Shown: positions 53,355 to 63,956, numbered from the stretch's first letter. The stretch is 64,000 bases of DNA from CAMQRS01 sp964370065 (GCA_964370065.1 CAYJGK010000003.1:18494-82493), one strand, 5' to 3'. A program made the numbers and translations. Notes: generated by a model from the letters alone, not told the origin.

Positions 53355-55748
53355 ATGTTAACAAGTAAAAAAATATTAAGTCAATACATGGACTTATCAG
53401 ATATTAGTAGTGGCGATTTAGCGAAAAAAGTAACATCTGCAGGGTTTGAAGTAGAAGGAATAGAAGCGATGGCTTTTGCTACGAATTTGATCATTGGTGA
53501 AGTTGTGGAATGTGAAGCTCATCCAGATAGTGATCATTTAAGTGTTTGTCAAGTCAACACGGGAAACGATATACGCCAAATCGTATGTGGTGCACCTAAT
53601 GTGAGAAAAGGATTAAAAGTAATCGTTATTTTACCAGGTGGAAAATTAAAAGACTTGGAGATTAAAGAAGGAGTCATTCGAGGACAAGAAAGCAAAGGAA
53701 TGCTTTGTAGTTTGTTAGAATTAGGTGTAGACCCTAAAAGTTTAACGGAACAACAAAAAGCTGGAATTGAAGAATTAAGTGAAGATGCACCAGTTGGAAA
53801 TAGTGATGTTTTAGCATATTTAGGATTAGATGATACAATTTTAGATATTGGATTAACACCAAACCGTAATGATTGTTTAGCTTCTTTTTCAATGGCCAAA
53901 GAAGTAGGTGCAATCTTGAATAAAGAAGTTACCTTACCAGATTATGAAAATTGTGCAAAAGCAGGAGAATCATCTGCACTAATCGTGGCAAGTGAGAGTG
54001 AAAAATGTCCGTTATATAGTGGGAAAATCGTAAATGAAATTACTGTTAAATCTTCGCCGAAATGGATGCAAGAATTTTTATGTTCTGCAGGCGTGAAATC
54101 GATTAACAATGTTGTGGATATTTCTAATATTGTTATGTTAGAAACAGGGCAACCTTTACATTTCTTTGATTTAGCTAAGCTAAGTAAAAAAGAAATTATC
54201 GTGAAAGATGGAATGACTTGTGAATATACAGCATTAGATGGTGAAACTTATCAAATTACGCCAGACGACTTAATGATTACAGTGGATAATCAACCAGTTG
54301 CAATTGCTGGAATAATGGGTGGAGAAGATTCTAAAGTAGAAGAATCAACAACTTCTTTATTAATTGAATCCGCTTCGTTTAATCATGTTAGTATTCGTAA
54401 TACAGCTCGTCGTTTAAATTTAAATACAGATGCTAGTGTTCGCTTTCAAAAAGGCATTCAACCCCAAGCCCCTTATATGGCGATGGATCGCGCAATCCAA
54501 TTATTAGTAGAATATGCCGATGCAAAAGGATTAGAAGAAACTAAGTATTCTAGCGAACAAGATATTGTAGAAAAACAGCTAAGTGTTTCTGTAAATGGAA
54601 TTAATAAACGTTTAGGAACATCATTTAGTGCCCAAGCAATGGAAGATGTCTTACAACGCTTAGATTTACAACCAAAAGTAGAAGGTGATGTAATCTCTCT
54701 AACGATTCCAATATATCGTCAAGACATTGAAATGGAAGCTGATATTAGTGAAGAAGTAATTCGTATTTTGGGTTTTGATGACTTACAAAGTACATTACCA
54801 GCTATGGCAGCTACAGTGGGGCGTTTAGATGCACGCCAAAGTTTACGTCGCAAATGTAATACTATTTTTACGAATCAAGCTTTTTATGAAGCACAAACAT
54901 ATACATTAGTTAGTGATAAATTAAATAATGATGCAATCATGCCAATGGATGCAAATAGTGTCTCTTTAGCTTCTCCAATGAGTGAAGATCGTAAAATTAT
55001 TCGTTCAAGTATCTTACCGAGTTTATTAAATAGCGTTTCTTATAATAAAAATCGTTCTATGAAGGATATTGCATTATTTGAAATCTCTCAAGTGTATGCA
55101 CAAGATATGATGCAAGAGCGCTTAGCCTTTGCTTGCACGGGTAACTTGCAACAAACTCGTTGGTTAGGAATTAATCGTCCCGCTAATTTTTATAGCGCAA
55201 AAGGATTAATAGAAGAGTTATTACACCAATTAGGGTACGCATCAAGTCGTGTAATGTTTAAAACAAATGATATTGACACCAATCACTTTCATCCATACCA
55301 AAGTGCGGCCATCTACATTGGTAGAGATTTACTAGGTATTGTAGGTACAATTCATCCTAATTTGGCAAAAGAATACAATGTGGATACGGCAGTTATGGCG
55401 GAATTAAACTTAGAAATAATTTTATCTAATAAACCAAGTAAAGTTAAGTTTGCTGAAATTAGTAAATACCCATCTGTTACTAGAGACTTGGCATTTGTTG
55501 TAAAAGAAGAGGTAACAGTTGCTGAAATTATTCGTACTATTTCATCTAATGGAAAACAAATTATTGATAACATTGAGGTATTTGATATTTATACAGGTGA
55601 ACATGTAGAAACTGGGTATAAATCAATTGCTTTATCGATTATATTCCAAGCAAAAGATCGCACCTTAAAAGAAGAAGAAATTAATGATGTGTATCATAAA
55701 ATTTTAGCAGCTTTAGAGAAGAAAGTCCAAGCGCAATTAAGACAATAA
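53355..55748 (+). CDS. pheT: Phenylalanyl-tRNA synthetase beta subunit
   Basis: 797 residues, full length: N-terminal tRNA-binding EMAP-like domain (about 40-150), B3/B4 editing domain, B5 domain, catalytic-like core and C-terminal FDX-ACB anticodon-binding domain (FAEISKYPSVTRDLAFVV...). Ribosome site AGGAGG. Partner of PheS. Confidence 0.96.
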   Translation: MLTSKKILSQYMDLSDISSGDLAKKVTSAGFEVEGIEAMAFATNLIIGEVVECEAHPDSDHLSVCQVNTGNDIRQIVCGAPNVRKGLKVIVILPGGKLKDLEIKEGVIRGQESKGMLCSLLELGVDPKSLTEQQKAGIEELSEDAPVGNSDVLAYLGLDDTILDIGLTPNRNDCLASFSMAKEVGAILNKEVTLPDYENCAKAGESSALIVASESEKCPLYSGKIVNEITVKSSPKWMQEFLCSAGVKSINNVVDISNIVMLETGQPLHFFDLAKLSKKEIIVKDGMTCEYTALDGETYQITPDDLMITVDNQPVAIAGIMGGEDSKVEESTTSLLIESASFNHVSIRNTARRLNLNTDASVRFQKGIQPQAPYMAMDRAIQLLVEYADAKGLEETKYSSEQDIVEKQLSVSVNGINKRLGTSFSAQAMEDVLQRLDLQPKVEGDVISLTIPIYRQDIEMEADISEEVIRILGFDDLQSTLPAMAATVGRLDARQSLRRKCNTIFTNQAFYEAQTYTLVSDKLNNDAIMPMDANSVSLASPMSEDRKIIRSSILPSLLNSVSYNKNRSMKDIALFEISQVYAQDMMQERLAFACTGNLQQTRWLGINRPANFYSAKGLIEELLHQLGYASSRVMFKTNDIDTNHFHPYQSAAIYIGRDLLGIVGTIHPNLAKEYNVDTAVMAELNLEIILSNKPSKVKFAEISKYPSVTRDLAFVVKEEVTVAEIIRTISSNGKQIIDNIEVFDIYTGEHVETGYKSIALSIIFQAKDRTLKEEEINDVYHKILAALEKKVQAQLRQ

Positions 55749-55776
55749 AAAAAGAAGCAAGTGATTGCTTCTTTTT
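55749..55776. terminator. Bidirectional terminator between pheT and RNase J
   Basis: AAAAAGAAGCAA and TTGCTTCTTTTT form a perfect 12-bp stem with loop GTGA, with A/T runs on both sides. It abuts the stop codon of the minus-strand gene. Confidence 0.85.
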
Positions 55777-57586
55777 ATTTGGTTGCTACTTTTTTAGTGG
55801 CAGGTTTTGCTTTTTTATTGCGTTTTTGTTGCATTTCTTCAATGGCGGCCTTTGAATTTAAGATAACGGGTACAACAATTGGATTACGATGCGTTTTCTT
55901 ATATAAGAAAGGTTCTAATGAACCACGAATCGTGTTTTTAATTTCTCCAAAAGTAGTTTTACCTTTCATCTTTTCTTTTAAAGCATTCCAAACGACTTGC
56001 TCTGCTTCTTTTAATAGTGGTTGTGAATCTTTGATGAATACGAATCCACGAGTGACAATAACAGGTTTACAGCAAATTTTATTTTCTCTTGAATCAATTG
56101 AAACAATAACGGATACCACCCCATTGTCACCTAATATTTGACGGTCTTTTAATACGGCAGTGGAAATACCAGAATAATCGTTTCCATCTACAAAGATAGC
56201 ATCCACTTGAATGCGTTCTTTCGCAGCGAATACATGTTGATCACGCATCACTAATACATCACCATTGGCAACAGTAAAAATATTGTTTTCAGGGATTCCA
56301 GTTTCTACAGCATACGAAGCATGTTGTTTCAACATCTTGTATTCTCCATGAATTGGCATAAAATATTGCGGTTTAATTAATTGTAACATTAATTTTTGTT
56401 CTTCTTGTGAAGCGTGACCTGTTGTATGTAAATTATTTAAAATAGAGTTTGTCAGTACATTAGCACCATGACGGTATAATTTATTAATCACTTGGTTTAC
56501 ACTATCTCCATTACCAGGAATAGGACTACTTGAGAAGATAATTGTATCATTTGGCATCAATTTAATAAATCGATGTGTCCCGGCAGCAATTCTGGATAAA
56601 GCCGCCAAAGCTTCTCCTTGTGAACCTGTACAAATAATAACGGTTTTGTTAGCTGGATGGTGGTTTAATTGACCAGCAGATAAGAACATCTTATCTGGTG
56701 CATTTATAATTCCCAACTTACGACCTACTTCTACTACATTTTCCATACTTCTACCGAAAATAGCAACTTTGCGATCACATGCTGCAGCGGCTTCAATAAT
56801 TTGCGCAACACGATATACATTTGATGCGAAGGTAGCAACGATAATACGTTGGTCGGTTTTCTTAAATGTATCTAAAATTTGGCTAGCTACTTTCTTTTCA
56901 GAAATAGAGAATCCCTCTACACCAGAGTTGGTTGAATCACTCAATAATAAAGTGACACCTACTTGTCCAATATAAGCCATTTTTTGATATTCAGAATTTG
57001 TACCTACAGGAGTTAAATCAAATTTGAAATCTCCGGTATGAACGATACGCCCGTTTATAGTATTAATAATAATTCCTAATGAATCAGGAATAGAATGTGT
57101 AGTATCAAAGAAACCACATGTAAAATGTTTTGTTTCGATTCTTGAATCACAATTAATAGGTCTGATTTTTGCTTCTTTCAGCATTTTTCTTTCTTCTAAT
57201 TTACGATTGATTAGGGCAATCGCAAAACGCGGAGCATATATGGCATCTATTTTTACTGATTTCAGCAAAAATGGAATACTACCGATGTGGTCCTCATGGC
57301 CATGAGTAATCACCAAAGTTTTTTTCTTGTTCTCGTTTTTTACTAAATGTGAGAAATCAGGAATGACATAATCAACTCCTAATAAATGTTCGTCTGGAAA
57401 ACGCACACCACAATCCACGATTAAAATTTCATCTTCTTGTTCAAAACAGTACATGTTTTTACCGACTTCACCTAAACCACCTAAGGCATAGATTAAAGTG
57501 TCTTTTTGTTTAATGTCTGATAAATTATCGTTTGTTTTTTTATCTTGTTTCTGTGACGTTTTCGGTGCGATTTTTTTTGTATTCAT
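55775..57586 (-). CDS. rnj: Ribonuclease J
   Basis: 603 residues. The metallo-beta-lactamase motif VITHGHEDHIGSIPF, DTTHSIPDSLG, a beta-CASP domain with CTGSQGEALAALSR and PIHGEYKML, and a C-terminal domain ending in a Lys-rich tail. RNase J has 5'-3' exonuclease and endonuclease activity and drives mRNA decay in Bacillota. An N-terminal basic/Gln extension precedes the core. Ribosome site GAGAGGAG. Lies upstream of, and in the same direction as, nothing else on this strand except def behind it. Confidence 0.95.
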   Translation of the reverse strand: MNTKKIAPKTSQKQDKKTNDNLSDIKQKDTLIYALGGLGEVGKNMYCFEQEDEILIVDCGVRFPDEHLLGVDYVIPDFSHLVKNENKKKTLVITHGHEDHIGSIPFLLKSVKIDAIYAPRFAIALINRKLEERKMLKEAKIRPINCDSRIETKHFTCGFFDTTHSIPDSLGIIINTINGRIVHTGDFKFDLTPVGTNSEYQKMAYIGQVGVTLLLSDSTNSGVEGFSISEKKVASQILDTFKKTDQRIIVATFASNVYRVAQIIEAAAACDRKVAIFGRSMENVVEVGRKLGIINAPDKMFLSAGQLNHHPANKTVIICTGSQGEALAALSRIAAGTHRFIKLMPNDTIIFSSSPIPGNGDSVNQVINKLYRHGANVLTNSILNNLHTTGHASQEEQKLMLQLIKPQYFMPIHGEYKMLKQHASYAVETGIPENNIFTVANGDVLVMRDQHVFAAKERIQVDAIFVDGNDYSGISTAVLKDRQILGDNGVVSVIVSIDSRENKICCKPVIVTRGFVFIKDSQPLLKEAEQVVWNALKEKMKGKTTFGEIKNTIRGSLEPFLYKKTHRNPIVVPVILNSKAAIEEMQQKRNKKAKPATKKVATK

Positions 57587-57668
57587 AAATAAGCTCCTCT
57601 CTTAACACCTTTTGCATATTATAACACAAACTAAAGCAAAGTATAATAAAAATAACCATAAGTTATGG

Positions 57669-58226
57669 TTATTCTATTATGATTGCATCATCAATTTCTT
57701 TGAAAGGGTTTTCTTTATTAATGTGATCATAATAAAGGGTTCCAAAGAAGTGATCAATTTCATGCTGTAAGACAATTGCTTCATATCCTTTGGCACGAAT
57801 TCTGATTTCTTTGTCTTGGATTAAGTCATATCCCTCTACTGTTATTCTTGCATAGCGTGGAACATATCCACTGTGTGTTTTTTCTACTGATAAACATCCT
57901 TCTCCGCCTTTTAAGTATGCTTGCTGCTGAGAGTGTGAAATAATTTTCGCATTCGCTAAGGCATACTCAATAGGGTTATCATCCTTGTCGTAAATTACGA
58001 TTGCCAATAACTTTTTCATAATTCCAACTTGTGGTGCGGCAATGCCAACTGCAGGGCGTAGGTTGTACTTTTCTGCTAAATCTGGATCGGTTGAATCTTG
58101 TACATACGTTAAAAGTTGACGTAGTATTTTTTTATCTTCTTTTGATAAAGGTAGTGTTACCTCATTTGATTTTTCTCTAATTAAAGAAGAAGTATCTTTT
58201 ATAATATCTTTATTTGTTATTCTCAT
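57669..58226 (-). CDS. def: Peptide deformylase
   Basis: 185 residues with all three Def motifs: GIAAPQVG, EGCLSV and HEIDH (metal-binding Cys and two His, catalytic Glu). The insertion between motifs and the GYVPRYARI phrase mark the Gram-positive type 2 form. The enzyme removes the N-formyl group from new proteins. Start chosen at ATG 58226 (MRITNKDII...), where family homology begins; an in-frame TTG 12 bases earlier is less likely. About 80 bases upstream of the RNase J start. Confidence 0.95.
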   Translation of the reverse strand: MRITNKDIIKDTSSLIREKSNEVTLPLSKEDKKILRQLLTYVQDSTDPDLAEKYNLRPAVGIAAPQVGIMKKLLAIVIYDKDDNPIEYALANAKIISHSQQQAYLKGGEGCLSVEKTHSGYVPRYARITVEGYDLIQDKEIRIRAKGYEAIVLQHEIDHFFGTLYYDHINKENPFKEIDDAIIIE

Positions 58227-58351
58227 ATTGTTCACCAAAATCTTTCGTACTTATTTTATATAAAAAAAATGCAAAAGGAAAGATAAACGTATAATTTTGT
58301 TTAATTATTTATATAAATAAGGTAAAATTAATGATGGAGTGATTAAATAAT

Positions 58352-59608
58352 ATGAAATTTATTAAACAAATATTTAATTTGAAGATGTGTAAGCAATTTG
58401 ATTTTGCCATTCATCTAAGTGTTATATCCTTATTAATTTTTGGTTCTATCATGGTTCTATCTGCTACGATAGGTGAATCTGATAACCAAATTAATATCAT
58501 TTATAAAACAGCACTAATGCAAGGATTAGTTGTTTTTATTACGTATTGGGGAATGACCATTTTAGCACGTAATTTTGGTAAGTGGTTTTGCAAAGAAATT
58601 ATTGTATATAAGGATAAAAAAAGAAATGGTACATATCATAATGTAATGCGACGTATTTTCTATTTTATTGGCTTTGTGATTATTGTATTACTTGTTATTA
58701 CATTGTTTAGCGCCCCCTTAAATGGGGCGAGATCATGGATCATCTTACCGGGTATCGGTACGATTCAACCAAGTGAATTTGCTAAAGTCTATGCAATTGT
58801 ATTATTAGGATTAACAGTTAACGAATGGGGAAGAATACGTTCCATTTCTCTTACTAGATACATGTTAGCACCAGGTTTATTTGTCTTACTATCTGCTATC
58901 TTAATTATGCTACAACCTGATTTTGGGACATTAGTGTCATATGGATTAATAATTGGATTATTATTATTAATTCCTACTCATCGTAATATGCGCTCGTTTC
59001 AAAAGGTGATTTTTATTGGATTTGTAGTCGCTTCAGTAGGTTTTGTTTTCTTAAATACAGATATCGGAATTAAAGTGTTAGATGCATTCAATTTAGGGTA
59101 TCAATTTGATCGATTTACTAGTGCTGCTGACCCTTTTTCAGATAGTTTTAATACAGGGTATAATCTAGTGTATTCTTTATACGCTATTGCTAAAGGGTTT
59201 CCTTTTGGAGTAGGGTTAGGTAGTTCTGAGCAAAAATTAGGATATTTACCAGAAGCAGAATCCGATTTTATATTCTCTGTAATGATTGAAGAATTAGGCC
59301 TATTAGGTTTGTTTATATTAATACTTTTTTATTCAATTATTATTTATAAATTATTTTGGCATGCTATACGTTGTCAAAGGGAAGGATATAAAATTATTTT
59401 ATTTGGAGCAGCCTTATATATACTTGTTCATTTTATAATTAATGTAGGTGGAGTAAGTGGATTATTTCCTTTAACAGGGATTCCTTTATTATTTATATCA
59501 GCAGGAAACAGTTCACTCTTGTCAATTATGGCATTGATGGGGATTTCGCAATCTGTTATAGGATTAGAATCAGGGATGCAAAAGAAAGAAAAAATGACTA
59601 ATAATTGA
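58352..59608 (+). CDS. ftsW: FtsW/RodA-family SEDS glycosyltransferase
   Basis: 418 residues with about ten membrane helices. LNGARSWIILPGIGTIQPSEFAK, the LQPDFGT loop and the EAESDFIFSVMIEELG motif with its functional acidic residues are SEDS hallmarks. These proteins polymerise lipid II glycan strands with a class B PBP. FtsW (division) or RodA (elongation) cannot be separated safely; no PBP is adjacent. The C-terminal block reads TGIPLLFISAGNSSLL where FtsW usually has PFLSYGGSSLL, a noticeable divergence. A basic insert (KDKKRNGTYHN) lies between helices 2 and 3. Confidence 0.85.
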   Translation: MKFIKQIFNLKMCKQFDFAIHLSVISLLIFGSIMVLSATIGESDNQINIIYKTALMQGLVVFITYWGMTILARNFGKWFCKEIIVYKDKKRNGTYHNVMRRIFYFIGFVIIVLLVITLFSAPLNGARSWIILPGIGTIQPSEFAKVYAIVLLGLTVNEWGRIRSISLTRYMLAPGLFVLLSAILIMLQPDFGTLVSYGLIIGLLLLIPTHRNMRSFQKVIFIGFVVASVGFVFLNTDIGIKVLDAFNLGYQFDRFTSAADPFSDSFNTGYNLVYSLYAIAKGFPFGVGLGSSEQKLGYLPEAESDFIFSVMIEELGLLGLFILILFYSIIIYKLFWHAIRCQREGYKIILFGAALYILVHFIINVGGVSGLFPLTGIPLLFISAGNSSLLSIMALMGISQSVIGLESGMQKKEKMTNN

Positions 59609-59619
59609 AAGGAGAATGT

Positions 59620-60171
59620 ATGAGAATTGTAGGAGGAACACATCGTTCTAGAAAATTAAATACATTGGATGGGAATGCAACACGTCCTACTCAAGACAAA
59701 ATAAAAGAAGCTATGTTTTCAGCGATGGGACCACTTGATCCAGAAGGGGTTGTTTTGGATCTATTTGCAGGGAGTGGAAACGTTGGATTAGAAGCCATCA
59801 GTCGAGGTAGTAAACAAGTTTATTTATCAGATTCTAGCCGTGATGCAATACGCATTATCAATTCAAATGTGAAATTATTAAAAGAAGAGAAACGCTGTAT
59901 AGTGATGCATAAAGACTATCAAACAATGTTAGATACTGTAGCGCAATTGCAATTTGATTTTATTTTCATAGATCCCCCTTATGCGAATAAAATAATTGAA
60001 GAGTGTTTACTATATATAGAAAAACATAATATGTTAGCGGATTGGGGAACGATCATTGTGGAAACTAGTAAAAATGATATATTTTTAGACTCTTATCTCT
60101 CTTTACATAAATGGAAAGAGAGAACCTATGGAATTACAAGGCTAACTTATTTTAAAAAGGAGAGTAAATAA
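59620..60171 (+). CDS. rsmD: 16S rRNA (guanine966-N2)-methyltransferase
   Basis: 183 residues. MRIVGGTHRSRKL at the start, PTQDKIKEAMFS, the SAM-binding LDLFAGSGNVGLEAISRG and catalytic FIDPPYA are RsmD motifs. It methylates G966 of 16S rRNA. ATG 59620 is used; AAAGGAG lies upstream, directly after the ftsW TGA. Overlaps coaD by one base, the usual rsmD-coaD pairing. Confidence 0.95.
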   Translation: MRIVGGTHRSRKLNTLDGNATRPTQDKIKEAMFSAMGPLDPEGVVLDLFAGSGNVGLEAISRGSKQVYLSDSSRDAIRIINSNVKLLKEEKRCIVMHKDYQTMLDTVAQLQFDFIFIDPPYANKIIEECLLYIEKHNMLADWGTIIVETSKNDIFLDSYLSLHKWKERTYGITRLTYFKKESK

Positions 60172-60659
60172 TGAAGAGAGCAATTTATCCAGGAAGTTTT
60201 GATCCTATCACAAAAGGGCACATCGATATCATTGAACGTAGCAGTAAGTTATTTGATGAAGTAATCGTTGTATTAATGTATAATGATAAAAAGACATATA
60301 CCTTTACAAAAGAGGAACGCTTAGCAATGCTAAAAGATAGTTGTAAACACTTAAAAAATGTACAATGTGATTGCGGTTGGGGATTGAGTGTTGATTATGC
60401 AAAAAAACATAACTCCTGTGCAATGATTCGAGGAATTCGTGCCGTTCAAGATTACGAGTATGAATTAACTGCTGCGACAGCAAATATGTATTTAAATAAT
60501 GAAATTGAGACATGTTTCTTTATGTCTAAGCCTGAATATTCTTTTATCAGTAGTAGCACAGTCAAAGAATTGGCGCGATATGGAGCAAATGTAGATGGCT
60601 TTGTTAGTCCTTATGTAGCAAAACAATTAGCAAATAAGTTAGAAAAAGAGGAAAATTAA
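60171..60659 (+). CDS. coaD: Phosphopantetheine adenylyltransferase
   Basis: 162 residues. The nucleotidyltransferase motif YPGSFDPITKGHIDII at the N-terminus and EYSFISSSTVKELARYG near the C-terminus are clear. It makes dephospho-CoA from phosphopantetheine and ATP. Coupled to rsmD (TAATG). Confidence 0.96.
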   Translation: MKRAIYPGSFDPITKGHIDIIERSSKLFDEVIVVLMYNDKKTYTFTKEERLAMLKDSCKHLKNVQCDCGWGLSVDYAKKHNSCAMIRGIRAVQDYEYELTAATANMYLNNEIETCFFMSKPEYSFISSSTVKELARYGANVDGFVSPYVAKQLANKLEKEEN

Positions 60660-60727
60660 CGAAAAATTAACAAAACTTTTACAAAAAGCAAGTATAATTA
60701 ACGGCGTATTAACAAATGGAGGTTTAT

Positions 60728-62365
60728 ATGGAATTAGAAAGTATATTAGGATTACTAGGTGGGCTAGCTTTATTCTTATATGGAATGCATATGATGAGTG
60801 AAGGTCTAGAAGTTGCAGCTGGTGAAAAAATGCAAGCGATTTTAGAAAAAGTAACGGCTAATCGTTTTGTTGGTGTTGTTGTAGGGGCGGTGATTACTGC
60901 TATTATTCAAAGTTCAAGTGCTTCAACTGTAATGGTTGTAGGGTTTGTAAATGCAGGATTAATGAAATTAGAGCGAGCAGTATGGATTATTATGGGAGCC
61001 AATATTGGTACCACAATTACTGGTCAATTAATTGCATTAGATTTAGGGATGTTAGCACCTATGTTAGCATTTGTGGGAGTGGTATTAGCTACTTTTATTG
61101 GAAATAAAAAGGCGAATGCAATCGGTGGGATTGTAGGAGGTCTTGGTATTTTATTAATCGGTATGGGTATGATGAGTGATGCGATGTCACCATTACGTGA
61201 TAACGAAGCATTCGTTAGCATTATGACGCAATTCGCAAACCCAGTGTATGGAATTTTAGCGGGAGCTGTATTTACGGCAGTTATTCAAAGTTCAAGTGCA
61301 TCGATTGGTATTTTGCAGGCGTTAGCTATTTCGGGAGCCATTCCTTTCCAAGGAGCAGTGTATGTATTGTTTGGACAGAATATTGGTACATGTGTAACTA
61401 GTTTTATTGCATCTTTATCAGGAAATAGAAATACGAAGCGTATTGTATTAGTGCATTTCTTGTTTAATTTCGTCGGAACGATTGTATTCGTTACAATCTG
61501 TGCTCTTTTCCCATTCACAGATTATGTAGCGTCGTTTACACCAGATAATATGATGGCACAAATTGCGAATGTACATACAATCTTTAATATTTCAACCACG
61601 TTATTACTAATTCCATTTGGAACATATTTAGTGAAAATTACATATCGTGTATTGCCGATGAAAGATCACGAAAAAGAGGATGCTGTAGAATTGTCTTTAA
61701 TTTCAGAACAATCATTTGGTAACTCAATGGTCGCATTGACATCACTTAAAAAAGAAGTGGTGAAAATGTTTGTACTTACAAAAAAATCTCTACAATTAAC
61801 AAGAGATGTATTAATTGATGGTAAAAAATTAGATGTGGAACGTATCGAACGTAACGAGAAAAAAATTAACCGTATTGATATGGAAATCAATAAATTTATG
61901 TCAAATGTAATTGCGTTAAATATGTCAGAAGTAGAATCCGAAAAATGTAACGCAATCTTTAAATTAAGTGTAGATATCGAACGTATTGGAGATCATATTG
62001 AAAATCTTGCAGGGTATGCACGCTTAGTGAACTTAAAAGAAGTAGTGTTCGATAAGAAAATTATTGATGAATTAGAGGTCTTATATACACATATCGAAAA
62101 AATTCAAGAAGTGTTATTAGAAGAAGACGTATTTGAAAATGCTGACTTATTTACACTAGTGCAAGGTAAAGAAGAGGCGGTAGATTACTACACAGCAAAC
62201 TATCGCAAAAACCAAATCGAGCGTCTTCAGAAAAAAGAAAGTGATGCTGAAACTGGTGTTGTGTATTCAGAGGTGTTGACTGATATCGAACGCATTAGTG
62301 ATTACTTGATGAATGTTGCAGAAGAATGCAATAGAAATGAATTATCTTTAAAGAAATTTGTATAA
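60728..62365 (+). CDS. Na/Pi cotransporter family protein
   Basis: 545 residues. Two Na/Pi repeats carry the same motif, QSSSASTVMVVGFVNAG near residue 62 and QSSSASIGILQALA near residue 192. Helices are followed by a PhoU-like helical cytoplasmic domain (about 330-545; SVDIERIGDHIENL and DIERISDYLMNVAEE). It imports phosphate with sodium, or exports phosphate in some bacteria. ATG 60728 is used because TGGAGG lies six bases upstream; an earlier ATG overlaps that ribosome site. Confidence 0.92.
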   Translation: MELESILGLLGGLALFLYGMHMMSEGLEVAAGEKMQAILEKVTANRFVGVVVGAVITAIIQSSSASTVMVVGFVNAGLMKLERAVWIIMGANIGTTITGQLIALDLGMLAPMLAFVGVVLATFIGNKKANAIGGIVGGLGILLIGMGMMSDAMSPLRDNEAFVSIMTQFANPVYGILAGAVFTAVIQSSSASIGILQALAISGAIPFQGAVYVLFGQNIGTCVTSFIASLSGNRNTKRIVLVHFLFNFVGTIVFVTICALFPFTDYVASFTPDNMMAQIANVHTIFNISTTLLLIPFGTYLVKITYRVLPMKDHEKEDAVELSLISEQSFGNSMVALTSLKKEVVKMFVLTKKSLQLTRDVLIDGKKLDVERIERNEKKINRIDMEINKFMSNVIALNMSEVESEKCNAIFKLSVDIERIGDHIENLAGYARLVNLKEVVFDKKIIDELEVLYTHIEKIQEVLLEEDVFENADLFTLVQGKEEAVDYYTANYRKNQIERLQKKESDAETGVVYSEVLTDIERISDYLMNVAEECNRNELSLKKFV

Positions 62366-62378
62366 TAGTAAAATGGTA

Positions 62379-62409
62379 CACAGTGTGAAGACACTGTGTA
62401 TTTTTTTAG
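62379..62409 (+). terminator. Intrinsic terminator
   Basis: TACACAGTGT and ACACTGTGTA form a 10-bp stem with loop GAAG and seven T, after the Na/Pi gene. Confidence 0.88.
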
Positions 62410-62485
62410 TAATCGGATTGTGCTTTGTGTAAAACTGTGGTAATATACTACCATAATTTCGAGAGAAATTAAAAAGGAGAAAAAA

Positions 62486-63808
62486 ATGTTAGAAAAATTA
62501 TTTAAATTAAAAGAGCATAAAACAAGTGTAAAAACTGAAGTTTTAGCGGGTGTGACTACGTTCTTAGCAATGGCTTACATCTTAGCGGTTAACCCTGCTA
62601 TCTTAGGAGAATCAGGGATGAACATCAATTCTGTATTCATGGCAACAGCAATTGCTTCAGGGTTTGCTTCAATCTTAATGGGTGTTTTAGCAAACTATCC
62701 AGTTGCTTTAGCACCGGGAATGGGAGTAAATGCATTATTTACTTATACGGTTGTATTCCAAATGGGTGAAACTTGGCAAGTTGCTTTAGCTGCTGTATTT
62801 GTTTCAGGTATCTTATTCACTATTATTTCAATAACAGGAATTCGTAAAATGATCATTAATGCGATTCCAACGCAAATGAAATTAGCAATTGGAGCTGGTA
62901 TTGGGTTCTTCATTGCCTTCATTGGTTTAAAAAATGCAGGGATTATTGTTGCTGATGTTGCAACAGGGGTTGCTTTAGGAAACTTAACTGATCCAACTGT
63001 ATTATTAGCGATTGCAGGTATTTTAATTACTATTATCTTAGTTGTTAAAAAAGTACCGGCAGGTGTATTTGTTGGATTAGTCGCTACTGCTGTAATTGGA
63101 TTAGCATGTGGAATGATGGGTATGGAAGGTATGCCTGTATTACCAAGTGACTATTCATTAAACTTCACAATTGATACTTTTGGTTCATTTGCTGATGGTA
63201 TGGCTGGATTATTCTCTGATATTCCAAACATGATTGTAATTGTATTCTCATTCTTATTCGTAGACTTCTTTGATACTGCTGGGACATTAGTTGCTGTAGC
63301 AAACCGCGCAGGATTAGTTAATGATAAAGGAGAATTAGAAAATATTGAAAAAGCTTTATTAGCAGATTCAGTTGGTACTTTAGCAGGAGCTGCATTAGGT
63401 ACTTCAACAGTAACGTCATTTGTAGAAAGTACAAGTGGAGTTGAAGTTGGTGGTAGAACAGGGTTAACTGCTGTTGTAACAGGGATATTATTCTTATTAT
63501 CAGTATTCATTGCACCAGTTGTGTTATCTATGGTAACTTCAGCTGTGACGACACCAGCATTAGTTGTGGTTGGTATTTTAATGGCTCAACAATTAAAAGG
63601 AATCGATTGGGATGATATCGTATATGCTGCAAGTGGATTTGTAACTGTTATTATTATGGTATTAACGTACTCTATTTCTGATGGAATCGCATTTGGATTT
63701 ATCGTGTTCACTTTAGCAAGTGTTGCTGCAGGTAGAGCAAAAGAAGTAAGTCCAATAGTATGGGGATTATGTGCTATCTTCTTATTATACTTTGGGTTTG
63801 TGGCTTAA
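62486..63808 (+). CDS. Purine permease, AzgA/PbuG (NCS2) family
   Basis: 440 residues with about 13 helices. AGVTTFLAMAYILAVNP at the N-terminus, ALAPGMGVNALFTYTVV, and the FVDFFDTAGTLVAVA and STVTSFVESTSGVEVGGRTGL signatures are typical of adenine/guanine/hypoxanthine permeases. It imports purine bases with protons. No purine riboswitch (no TATA-G-TCG type core) is visible in the 120-base upstream gap. Confidence 0.92.
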   Translation: MLEKLFKLKEHKTSVKTEVLAGVTTFLAMAYILAVNPAILGESGMNINSVFMATAIASGFASILMGVLANYPVALAPGMGVNALFTYTVVFQMGETWQVALAAVFVSGILFTIISITGIRKMIINAIPTQMKLAIGAGIGFFIAFIGLKNAGIIVADVATGVALGNLTDPTVLLAIAGILITIILVVKKVPAGVFVGLVATAVIGLACGMMGMEGMPVLPSDYSLNFTIDTFGSFADGMAGLFSDIPNMIVIVFSFLFVDFFDTAGTLVAVANRAGLVNDKGELENIEKALLADSVGTLAGAALGTSTVTSFVESTSGVEVGGRTGLTAVVTGILFLLSVFIAPVVLSMVTSAVTTPALVVVGILMAQQLKGIDWDDIVYAASGFVTVIIMVLTYSISDGIAFGFIVFTLASVAAGRAKEVSPIVWGLCAIFLLYFGFVA

Positions 63809-63832
63809 TAATTTAATAAATCAAACATTCAG

Positions 63833-63862
63833 ACGGAAAATCTTAGGATTTTCCGTTTTTTT
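63833..63862 (+). terminator. Intrinsic terminator after the purine permease
   Basis: ACGGAAAATC and GATTTTCCGT form a perfect 10-bp stem with loop TTAG, followed by T. Confidence 0.9.
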
Positions 63863-63956
63863 ATGTGAGAATCTCTTTGTGATGATAAGAGTGTAGTTAG
63901 ATAAAAAGTGAGATAAAACGGGCTTATATTATTTTATTAGCTATAAAGAAATAGCG

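Noticed and set aside
62366..62485. Purine riboswitch before the purine permease
   Set aside because: The gap holds a terminator and a likely promoter only; the conserved aptamer core and its three-helix layout are not present.
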